A DNA stretch of 64,000 nucleotides from Rhodospirillaceae bacterium. GTDB lineage: Bacteria > Pseudomonadota > Alphaproteobacteria > Rhodospirillales > Rhodospirillaceae. Position numbers and translations under genes: made by a program. This document shows, in pieces, positions 18,800 through 26,394 of this stretch. The stretch is taken from positions 98,954 to 162,953 of the forward strand of contig CANJSF010000006.1 in assembly GCA_947476925.1 (NCBI GenBank), written 5' to 3'. Below the pieces are notes generated by a model. It saw only the letters and a list, made by a program, of their open reading frames with translations, had not been told where the DNA came from and did no database searches. Within the stretch, counting starts at the first letter, position 1; the number at the start of each line of letters is the position of its first letter.

Positions 18800-19660
18800 A
18801 TGACTTCTCAAATTCATCGCCGAGGGATCTTGGCCGGCGTGGCAGGCAGTGCTTTGGCGCCCCAGCTCGCCGTTGCCGCGGATCTAGACCTCAACGATTC
18901 TGCTCAAAGCCTGCTGGCATTTGCAAAACTCACAGGCAATTCAGCCGGCGGCGCTGTGCTTCGCTGGCACACCGGCGTGATCAATGCGGTTCAACCAGGC
19001 CAAAAGCCAACGCCTTTGGTCGGCTACGAAGGGTTGGAGAAAGAAGTCTGGGGTGTTGAAGCCGATGGCGCCTATTCGACTGCCTACTTTGACATCGGCT
19101 TCTTCACCGATCTTGCAACGGGCGAGCGCCTCAAGATGTGGAGCAATCCACTGACCAACGAGACCGTCGAGACAATGGCTTTTCACTCGGGGCGTTTTGC
19201 CTCGACCTTGAAAGCCGACGGCCCGAAGCGAGTTTGGCAACGACGCGGCGATGACGTGTGGACCGTCAGCAGCCCCAATGTTGGGTTTCCCTCGCTGCTG
19301 AAGCCCGAGGTTTATCCGGCTGAGTCTTCTGGTCCCTTCCAGTTCTTTTCCGTCGTGCGCACAGATCGCGGGCGAATGTCAGACTTGGCTAATCAAAAAC
19401 TCACAAGCGCACCGCTCACCTGGACATACACACTCACGACGGTTTGGCTGCCCTGGATGCGAATGGGCCAGCGCCCAGGAGCAGTTGTGTGGAGCGGCAA
19501 CGGCGGAAAGTACCATAGCGCTGCAGACGTGCCAGAGAAGTTCAAAGTTTTTCTAGCGGAAGAGCAGCCAGATTACCTCACCAACGGTCAACCCTGGTCG
19601 GGCGTGCGCACAATGTGGGCTGATTACATGGCCTCGCATCCCCCTCGCACACCAACATAG
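18800..19660 (+). CDS. DUF1838 family protein, exported
   Basis: 286 aa. The ATG at 18800 (GGAG about 8 bases upstream) begins a Tat-like leader (IHRRGILAGVAGSALAPQLAVA). The mature part matches the DUF1838 pattern as I know it: an early YEGLEKEVWGVE, KMWSNPLTNETVE, and a late TWTYTLTTVWLPWMRMGQRPG block with WSGNGGKYHSAADVP. The function of the family is not established. The gene sits between a peptide-binding protein and a small membrane protein, all on one strand with short gaps (13 and 12 bases). Confidence 0.75.
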   Translation: MTSQIHRRGILAGVAGSALAPQLAVAADLDLNDSAQSLLAFAKLTGNSAGGAVLRWHTGVINAVQPGQKPTPLVGYEGLEKEVWGVEADGAYSTAYFDIGFFTDLATGERLKMWSNPLTNETVETMAFHSGRFASTLKADGPKRVWQRRGDDVWTVSSPNVGFPSLLKPEVYPAESSGPFQFFSVVRTDRGRMSDLANQKLTSAPLTWTYTLTTVWLPWMRMGQRPGAVVWSGNGGKYHSAADVPEKFKVFLAEEQPDYLTNGQPWSGVRTMWADYMASHPPRTPT

Positions 19661-19672
19661 CTTGTCGTTACG

Positions 19673-20080
19673 ATGCACAAAGCCCTGCCCTGGATTGCGC
19701 GTGCCGCATTGCTGTTTGCCGTTCTTGATTTTGGCTACATCGGCATCAACGCAATTTTAAATCCCGCAAGTATGGCGGCGAATTCAACGCTGGCCGCTGC
19801 GGAAGCCGCAGGATTGACCAATATTCGTGTTGGGTTCGGCGCTTTCCATTTAGCGGTTTCAATCGTTGCTCTGTTTTGCCTCGCAACGGCGCGTGTGGGC
19901 ATTGGTTTGGCGGTTGTGTGCACTTTCACCGCCACGGCTGTTTGTGTGCGGGCTCTTGGGCTAATGATTGATGGCAGTCATCCGCGCACGTTGTTGTTGA
20001 TCCAACTTGAATCCTTGGGCTTGCTGATTTTTGTGGTTGGCTTCTGTGCGCATTGGCGTTCGCAACTGCGGCGCCCATGA
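19673..20080 (+). CDS. Four-helix membrane protein, DUF4345-like
   Basis: 135 aa, almost entirely hydrophobic, with four predicted membrane helices (about residues 8-30, 50-70, 73-95 and 105-127). The spacing and the short NPASMAANS loop after helix 1 are reminiscent of DUF4345 proteins, small inner-membrane proteins of unknown role; I make this link by pattern, not by search. The stop overlaps the start of the next gene (ATGA at 20077-20080), so the two are translationally coupled. Confidence 0.65.
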   Translation: MHKALPWIARAALLFAVLDFGYIGINAILNPASMAANSTLAAAEAAGLTNIRVGFGAFHLAVSIVALFCLATARVGIGLAVVCTFTATAVCVRALGLMIDGSHPRTLLLIQLESLGLLIFVVGFCAHWRSQLRRP

Positions 20081-20805
20081 CCATCGATCATCCGGCGACC
20101 ATCGGCATCAAAACGGCAGAGTTGAGTGAATGGCTGCGCCGCCACCCCACCGACGCACAAACATTAGCCCTGCGCGCAGACCTGATTGCGTCCAAACGCA
20201 GCGACGTGTTGGCATTTATGCCCGAATCAGACGCGGGCCTTCGCGAACTCGCAAGTTACCTCAGTGCGCGTGACCAAATAATTCTGGCCGGCGATGCGGC
20301 TGAAATTCTCGCCGAACTTGGTCGACGTTATGCAGAAGATATCTGCATTCTGACGCCGCACGGCGCACAGTATTTACTCAGCGGCGCCATCTTGTGTTTC
20401 CCCAACCGCTGGCGATTGGACGAGAAAGCCGGCAAGCCGATTGTCGCGGTTCACGCGCCAGTGCCCGAGTATGCCGACAAACTGTCTACCCAGGTCGATT
20501 TCTTCCTGAGCCGCCTTCGACCAGGGCGCAGCTTCATGCGCTCAAATTGGGGGTTGGTATCGGTCGACATGCTTCACCTGCCCGACCCGGTGGCGCCCGT
20601 GAACCCCTTCACCGACACACAATTTTTCATGCGCCGCGAAGACCAAAGCTTTGTAAAGCTGCCTGAAAGTAATGCTGTCGTCTTCACCATTCGCACAACG
20701 GTGACGCCCTGGCACGACGTACCAGCCGCCGAACGCCAGGAGGTTTTGGCGCAAACGAAGGTGCTCAGTCCTGAGTGGCTCAGCTACAAGTCGATGACGA
20801 TTTAA
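20077..20805 (+). CDS. DUF3445 family protein (heme-dependent oxidative N-demethylase-like)
   Basis: 242 aa, started at the ATG that overlaps the previous stop. The DUF3445 core is visible: ICILTPHGAQYLLSGAILCFPNRWRLDEKAGK, then IVAVHAPVPEYADKL, FFLSRLRPGRSFMRSNWG and the late FTIRTTVTPWHDVPAA. Characterised relatives are the catalytic subunit of heme-dependent oxidative N-demethylases acting on secondary amines such as dimethylamine. The histidine in VHAPVP and the arginine in LRPGRSFMRSNW are the residues I would expect near the heme. The partner subunits of the described demethylase complex are not adjacent, so this may be a stand-alone member. It converges with the tannase gene. Confidence 0.78.
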   Translation: MTIDHPATIGIKTAELSEWLRRHPTDAQTLALRADLIASKRSDVLAFMPESDAGLRELASYLSARDQIILAGDAAEILAELGRRYAEDICILTPHGAQYLLSGAILCFPNRWRLDEKAGKPIVAVHAPVPEYADKLSTQVDFFLSRLRPGRSFMRSNWGLVSVDMLHLPDPVAPVNPFTDTQFFMRREDQSFVKLPESNAVVFTIRTTVTPWHDVPAAERQEVLAQTKVLSPEWLSYKSMTI

Positions 20806-20808
20806 GCT

Positions 20809-22362
20809 CTACTTGCCCTTCACGCGCTTGAAATTTTTGGCATCTTTCCAATCACCCGAGCCGTCATACGCAGCGAAGTCTGGATACGGATAAATGGGCC
20901 GGCTGAACGTTGCACTTGCAGGATCAAAGGCAACCGGCGGATCTGCCGGGCCCTTGGTCTCTTGTTCGATATGATATCCAGTGATGGCCTCGGGCGCTTT
21001 GCCGCCCTCCACCCAGGCGTCAAGCGCGCCCAGCATATCGGCATAGTTGGTGCCGGTGCCGCTACGACAGTGATACATGCCAGGCATGGCATACAGCCGC
21101 GCAAATTCACTCATCGATTTAGGGCCGCCCATCGTTTGCGTGGCCAGATCGTAATACTCGGTGGTCGTGGTATAAAAGATCGCTGGGTCTGCCATGCCAT
21201 GGAACAGAATCAGTTTGCCGCCAGCTTGTTTGAACAACGTGAGGTCGGGATTGCCCGCACTCATGGTGCTGAGGCTCATACGCTGCGGGTCTCTATCCCA
21301 ATCGAATTTTGTCACATCAAACGAAGGGCCCGGATCGATATCAAACGCGAGATACCGCAGCACCTCGGAGCCAAAGCCATAGTTTGGCGCGGCCTTGCCA
21401 TTCTCAATGTACCCCGCCCACGACAGCTCCGAGCCCGGCAACTGTCCGCTGGGCATCAATCGCACGCCCTTCGACGTCGTAGGCCCGGCATAGGTTTTCT
21501 GAACGACCGCCACTTCGGCCTGGGTCAAGCAGTCATCGCCGTTCGAACCTGAACACTTTAGTTTCGCCGGATCGAAATTGCATTGCAGCGGTCGGTCGAT
21601 TACGCCGTCCTTCACGCCATCGTTGGCGTCACATGCCGACATGGCCGCCTTGGCGATCAGCGGTAGTTTTTTTGCATCGAGGATGGGATTGCCGGCCTTA
21701 TCGAAGTTAACGGACGTGCCCCAAAACAACTGCAATGGCGGGCCCATGGATTGATAAAGCACCGGAGCGCCGCCGATGATGCCATCAAAATCGTAAGGGT
21801 AGCGTTGGGCTGCCACGAGGGCCTGGCGCCCGCCCGTAGAGCATCCGCGAAAATAGCTATACTTGGGCGACGCGCTGTAAATTGCAGAACTGATGGCCTT
21901 AGCCGCGAGTGTGGCCACGTGTGTCGCGCGATGACCAAAGTCGATTTCTGCTTGGGGATTGTTGTAGGCCCACTTGCCGTCATACGGCAGCCCTTTGTGG
22001 CCCATGTCAGTCGTCACACAAGCATAGCCACGCGACGCTGCCTCGACGCAGCCTGACGAGCCCAGCATTTCGCCGCACATCGCCCCGCAGCCTTGGGTTA
22101 ACACCTTGCCATTCCAACTGGTCAGCGGCAGCCGCAACTCGATGCCGATTTGCGGCGCGACATAGCCTTCGACCTTGCAATGCGCCGGTACGTCGGCTTT
22201 GGCGTCGATTGGCACGGCGGAGGTGATGCGCGTGGGTGCGTCTTGCAACTGGCCGAAGTCTGCAGACGCCAAAGCCTTGCATTGCTCAACGGTGGCGGCC
22301 TGCGCGACCTGCGTGGTACCGACCAATAATGCCAACAAAGCCAACCGAATATGAAAAGTCAT
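20809..22362 (-). CDS. Tannase/feruloyl esterase family alpha/beta hydrolase, secreted
   Basis: 517 aa with a signal peptide (LALLALLVGTTQVAQA). The tannase family signatures are present: WNGKVLTQGCGAMCGEML, a TTDMGHKG block, and the nucleophile elbow FRGCSTGGRQALVAAQRYP, with Ser flanked by the usual cysteine. That Cys pairs with the one before the catalytic His, which lies in YAMPGMYHCRSGTG. The QAEVAVVQKTYAGP segment belongs to the lid. Substrates in the family are esters of aromatic acids (ferulate, gallate, terephthalate monoesters). No aromatic-acid catabolic genes follow. It is monocistronic and converges with DUF3445. Confidence 0.9.
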   Translation of the reverse strand: MTFHIRLALLALLVGTTQVAQAATVEQCKALASADFGQLQDAPTRITSAVPIDAKADVPAHCKVEGYVAPQIGIELRLPLTSWNGKVLTQGCGAMCGEMLGSSGCVEAASRGYACVTTDMGHKGLPYDGKWAYNNPQAEIDFGHRATHVATLAAKAISSAIYSASPKYSYFRGCSTGGRQALVAAQRYPYDFDGIIGGAPVLYQSMGPPLQLFWGTSVNFDKAGNPILDAKKLPLIAKAAMSACDANDGVKDGVIDRPLQCNFDPAKLKCSGSNGDDCLTQAEVAVVQKTYAGPTTSKGVRLMPSGQLPGSELSWAGYIENGKAAPNYGFGSEVLRYLAFDIDPGPSFDVTKFDWDRDPQRMSLSTMSAGNPDLTLFKQAGGKLILFHGMADPAIFYTTTTEYYDLATQTMGGPKSMSEFARLYAMPGMYHCRSGTGTNYADMLGALDAWVEGGKAPEAITGYHIEQETKGPADPPVAFDPASATFSRPIYPYPDFAAYDGSGDWKDAKNFKRVKGK

Positions 22363-22406
22363 GCTGCCCTCCCCAGGTGCGCTCGCACTGTAACGCGCTT
22401 GAGGCC

Positions 22407-22442
22407 AAAAAAAAGAGGCTCCCTGCTTTGCAGCAAGGAGCC
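22407..22442 (-). terminator. Rho-independent terminator of the glucan synthase gene
   Basis: On the minus strand, GGCTCC and GGAGCC close a hairpin whose inner part pairs TTGCTGC with GCAG around an AAA loop. It is followed by TC and a run of eight T (plus-strand A tract at 22407-22414). It sits about 60 bases after the stop of the minus-strand gene at 22506, in the gap before the tannase gene. Confidence 0.88.
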
Positions 22443-22505
22443 TTCAAGGACAGAGACAACCGTATATTTTTGATGGGCGACGGCAGGCGCCCAATGGCGG
22501 TGTCT

Positions 22506-25145
22506 TTAAGCCGCGACGTCGACTTTTGGCGGCTTCATCGACGTCGGCGAAATATCTGGCTGATCGGCGGACTTGCGCCCCAGCTTCGAGATCGAGATCA
22601 TCGACACAACAACGGCCGAAGCATACGGCACAGCCATCACGCTTAAGGCCATAACCCAAACAAAGTCCGCCGGGTCATCGAACTGTGTCGACCACATGGT
22701 TCCAAAAATCGCGGCAATCGTGCCAATCAGCATTAAGCTTTCGACACGAGCTACTTTGAAGACATGCGTCCAGGGCGCAGAATCTTCGCACTTGGGTGTG
22801 CGCATAAAGGGCTTACCCGACGTCAGCATGCCCGACAGAACGCCCTGACCGACGGTGTAGGACAGAGACAAGCCTGTCAAAGCTGAGGCCATCGAGCCGC
22901 GGAAGCCCGTACCCACTTTGGCGCGGTGCAGCCACAACGTCTTCATCGTTTTAATGGTGAACAGCGCCAAAGCCACACTAGATAGGGCAGTCAGCGGCAC
23001 GTCGAAATAACGTGGTGCGACAACCATCAAACCGCTCCACACCAAGGCCAGCACACTAAACACCAGCGAGAAGCCATCGGCAAACCAGGGCATCCAGCCT
23101 GCGATAAACTGATAGCGCTGGGCCTTGCTAAGCGAGTGACCATTTGCAGCTTTGCGGCCCTTGAAAATTGCAGCGCCATGACGCTTCAAGATTTGCATTG
23201 CCCCATAGACCCAGCGATAGCGCTGGCTCTTGTACGCCGCATAGGTGTCGGGCATGAGGCCACGCCCCATGCTGACTTGCGTATACAGCGCGGTGTAGCC
23301 CGCCTGGAATATGCGCAAACCCAGCTCGGTGTCTTCGGTAATGCACCATTCCGCCCAACCACCAACCTCATCCATCGCCTTGCGGCGCACGACGCACATG
23401 GTGCCGTGTTGGATGATGGCGTTGTGCTCATTGCGCTCGACCATGCCGATACGGAAGAAGCCGGTGTATTCTTCGTACAGAAGGCTCTTGAATAGGCTTT
23501 CGTTGGCATCGCGGTAATCTTGCGGCGCTTGAACAATGCCAACCTTCTCATCGACAAAAGCAGGCAGCAATGTCTTCAGCCATTCAGGGTTGACCTGATA
23601 ATCGCTATCGATCACGCCAATGAACGCCGCTGCCGGATCAGTTAGTTCCAAAGCTTTGTTCAGTGCGCCCGCTTTGAAGCCCTTCATGTTCTCGAAATGA
23701 TAAAAACGGAATCGCGCGCCCAGCGTTTCACAATGGGCTGCCACCGGCCGCCACAGCGATTCATCTGACGTATTATTATCCAGCACGATCACTTCAAAAT
23801 TGGGGTACTCGAGCTTGGCCAGTGCATTCAACGTTTGCATGACCATCAGCGGCGGTTCGTTGTGCGTGGGCACATGGATCGAGACGCGCGGGAAATAACC
23901 CAATTTCCCGGCAATTTCGGGCATGCGGTTTTTACGCCACAGGCTCAACGCCCATTCGGCGGTTTCCGTCAGCAGCAGCGTGGCCGTGAATAGCCCGGCA
24001 GGAACAATGATCAACATGCCGCCGATGCTGCTGATGCTAAAGTAACGCAAGCTCGAGGCGTCGAAAATAAACAGCGCACCCGAGACAACCAGGCCCATGA
24101 CACTGGCCAGTAACAAATGTCCGCGCACGCTGACCTTGGGAACGAGAGCCAAGATCAGGAGGCCCAACAGGAAAGTGCCGCCGGCTGCAATGCCTGCAAA
24201 CATCGCCCAATCTTGGAACGATGACAGCGGCCCCGTCATGCTGAACTTCGAGTTGCCCTCGGCATCAAACATGCCCCAGAAACGCCCGACCGCACCTTCT
24301 TGGCCGACGTCACCTTTCCAAGGCTGATCGAAGGCTTCCATGATGTAGTAGTCGTAGTTTTTCTGCTCGGCTAAGCGGAAGAACTGGCGCAAAAAGGCCG
24401 CCTCAAACTCGGCCGTCGGCACCGCACCTTTTTTTACGCGGCCATCCGATGGCCAGCCGGTTTCGCCGATAATGATTTTTTTGCCTGGATAAAGCTTGGC
24501 CACCTTCTCAAAACTTGTGGTCACATGCTCCATCGCGTCGTCGAGTTTAACGCCATCCCAGTAGGGCAAAATGTGGATACCCACAAAATCTGCGCCCTCA
24601 GCTAATTGGGGCTCAGTCAACCATGTTGGCCATACTTCGGTCGTGCCGACTTCAATTTTGGGGTTCTTAATCGCAGCCTTGACGCGCTTGATGTAATCGC
24701 TCACTTCGCGCGCTGTCAGTTCGGCGCGCACACCAACCGCTTCGTTGGCAACAATCACGCGATCAACCACGCCTGGGTTGTCGGCAATGGCTTTCAGGCC
24801 GCGTTCGATTTCGGCTTCGTTATAGGTTTTGTCTTCGCGCAACCACAAACCCAGCGCCACTTTCATGCCAAATTCCTTGGCGATGTAAGGAATACGGTCG
24901 TGGTTGTAATCGACGGTGTAGGTACGAATGCGCTTGGTCATCTTCGAGAGTTGCGCCAGGTCGCGGCGAATCAACTCATCGGTCACATCCTGGTCCTTGT
25001 CCTCTTCGGCATACAGATGCGACGGGCTATACGCGATCCCGCGGATCTGCCCCTTCCAATCGGGTGCCGACAGCGGCTGATCGAGCGACGCCCAAAAGAT
25101 GACCGAAGTCAAACAGACCGCCAAAAGTGCAAAAAGGATTCTCAT
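22506..25145 (-). CDS. NdvB-like fusion: GH17 beta-1,3-glucan domain plus family 2 glycosyltransferase
   Basis: 879 aa from the ATG at 25145, with an N-terminal membrane anchor. Residues about 30-330 form a GH17 domain: RGIAYSPSH, VIVANEAVGVR with the acid/base Glu, and IIGETGWPSDG with the nucleophile Glu. A set of membrane helices leads to a GT2 synthase with PTHNEPP, LDNNTSD, VIDSDYQ (DxD), ITEDTELGLR and the product-binding QRYRWVYG. Several more helices follow. This is the architecture of the rhizobial NdvB protein that makes cyclic beta-(1,3)/(1,6) glucans for the periplasm. The GH17 domain is thought to cut or cyclise the chain. No separate ndvC- or ndvD-like gene is adjacent. A terminator follows the gene. 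Confidence 0.85.
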   Translation of the reverse strand: MRILFALLAVCLTSVIFWASLDQPLSAPDWKGQIRGIAYSPSHLYAEEDKDQDVTDELIRRDLAQLSKMTKRIRTYTVDYNHDRIPYIAKEFGMKVALGLWLREDKTYNEAEIERGLKAIADNPGVVDRVIVANEAVGVRAELTAREVSDYIKRVKAAIKNPKIEVGTTEVWPTWLTEPQLAEGADFVGIHILPYWDGVKLDDAMEHVTTSFEKVAKLYPGKKIIIGETGWPSDGRVKKGAVPTAEFEAAFLRQFFRLAEQKNYDYYIMEAFDQPWKGDVGQEGAVGRFWGMFDAEGNSKFSMTGPLSSFQDWAMFAGIAAGGTFLLGLLILALVPKVSVRGHLLLASVMGLVVSGALFIFDASSLRYFSISSIGGMLIIVPAGLFTATLLLTETAEWALSLWRKNRMPEIAGKLGYFPRVSIHVPTHNEPPLMVMQTLNALAKLEYPNFEVIVLDNNTSDESLWRPVAAHCETLGARFRFYHFENMKGFKAGALNKALELTDPAAAFIGVIDSDYQVNPEWLKTLLPAFVDEKVGIVQAPQDYRDANESLFKSLLYEEYTGFFRIGMVERNEHNAIIQHGTMCVVRRKAMDEVGGWAEWCITEDTELGLRIFQAGYTALYTQVSMGRGLMPDTYAAYKSQRYRWVYGAMQILKRHGAAIFKGRKAANGHSLSKAQRYQFIAGWMPWFADGFSLVFSVLALVWSGLMVVAPRYFDVPLTALSSVALALFTIKTMKTLWLHRAKVGTGFRGSMASALTGLSLSYTVGQGVLSGMLTSGKPFMRTPKCEDSAPWTHVFKVARVESLMLIGTIAAIFGTMWSTQFDDPADFVWVMALSVMAVPYASAVVVSMISISKLGRKSADQPDISPTSMKPPKVDVAA

Positions 25146-25545
25146 GTTTCTGCCTGTGAAGTTTCCCGCCGTTCGCTCACGTGACATCCTCACGCATGCA
25201 AGACCGGCGATATGTAATTTGGTTTGGTGGGGTTGAGTGACAGACGACTCATCGGCACCGAATAACATTCGGTTCGACACAGCCTTTAAAACAGAACGGC
25301 CCGAGGGGATGCGAGGCCCCGCTGACGGGGGTGGTTATACCAGGGCCGCTATAAACCGCAACGCACTGCGATCTAACAAGTGCGCGATGGCGGAATTCAT
25401 AGGTTTCAACGGGTTACGGTAAAATGGCACGTACTATTGTTGCCAAAAAGCAAGCCCTAACGCCATAAAATGCTGCGGCGCAATATTGCGATTCGTGACA
25501 CTGAACGCTTCGGATTTCTAACGCTTTATATGATAGCAAGCCGTC
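25146..25545. other. Intergenic region between divergent glucan synthase and rlmJ genes
   Basis: About 400 bases with no convincing gene; it should carry both promoters. The only notable element is a perfect 12-base palindrome, CGCAATATTGCG, at 25479-25490, about 55 bases before the rlmJ start. It could be a protein-binding site. Confidence 0.4.
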
Positions 25546-26391
25546 ATGCTGAGTTACCGACATGCCTTTCATGCTGGCGGAGCGGCCGATGTGCACAAGC
25601 ACGCGGTGCTGGCGCTGCTGCTCGACCATTTCCGCGCCCGCGAAAAACCGTTCTCCGTTATCGACATATATGCCGGGCGGGGCATCTACGGCCTCAACAG
25701 CATTGAGGCGCAAAAACGCAAAGAGTTTGAACACGGCATCGCCAAACTTATTGCACGACCCGACCGACTGCCTTTGTTGAACAGCTATTGGTCGGCTGTC
25801 GACGCGATCAATGAGGCCGCGTTAACGCGTTATCCCGGTTCGCCGCAAATTGTACGCCACGGATTGCGCGCGGGCGACGAACTGGTCGCAAATGAATTGC
25901 ATCCAGCCGACTACGAAGAGTTGCAGCGATGGGCGGGCGAGGACCCGCGCATCCACGTTCACCGCCGCGACGCCGTTGAAGCCTTGGTGGCACTCGTCCC
26001 TCCCAGTATCCGGCGCGGGCTGGTGCTGGTCGATCCGGCGTACGAGATCAAAACCGAATACGAAACCGTGTCGCTGGCCGTGGCCAAAAGCTTTGCAAAA
26101 TGGCCGCAGGGCGTGTTCGCGGTCTGGTATCCGGTCCTGACAGAAGATCGCTACATCACCACACGGCAAAAATTATTAGAACTCATCCCCGCCGACATCT
26201 TACAAACCGAATTCGATTTAGGCCGCGCGAAAGACTACCCGGGCATGCAATCGTCAGGGCTGTGGATCATCAACCCGCCCTGGAAAATCGAGGATGCAAT
26301 CGATCAGGCGGGCTTGTGGCTCGCCAAGCAGCTAGGCCAGGAACGCCCCGCGCGCCATCGCATGACGTGGTTGCGCCAAGTAAAGCCATAA
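25546..26391 (+). CDS. rlmJ: 23S rRNA (adenine-2030-N6)-methyltransferase RlmJ
   Basis: 281 aa, the normal length. RlmJ methylates A2030 of 23S rRNA using SAM. The diagnostic opening LSYRHAFHAGGAADVHKHAVL, the SAM-binding VIDIYAGRGIYGL (motif I) and the late INPPWKIEDAI are all present. The catalytic motif IV, DPPYE in the E. coli protein, reads DPAYE here (in LVLVDPAYEIKTEY), so the second proline of the N6-adenine signature is replaced by alanine. The rest of the active-site region (FAVWYPV) is kept, so I expect activity. Monocistronic, converging with hrpB 3 bases after its stop. Confidence 0.92.
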   Translation: MLSYRHAFHAGGAADVHKHAVLALLLDHFRAREKPFSVIDIYAGRGIYGLNSIEAQKRKEFEHGIAKLIARPDRLPLLNSYWSAVDAINEAALTRYPGSPQIVRHGLRAGDELVANELHPADYEELQRWAGEDPRIHVHRRDAVEALVALVPPSIRRGLVLVDPAYEIKTEYETVSLAVAKSFAKWPQGVFAVWYPVLTEDRYITTRQKLLELIPADILQTEFDLGRAKDYPGMQSSGLWIINPPWKIEDAIDQAGLWLAKQLGQERPARHRMTWLRQVKP

Positions 26392-26394
26392 AGT

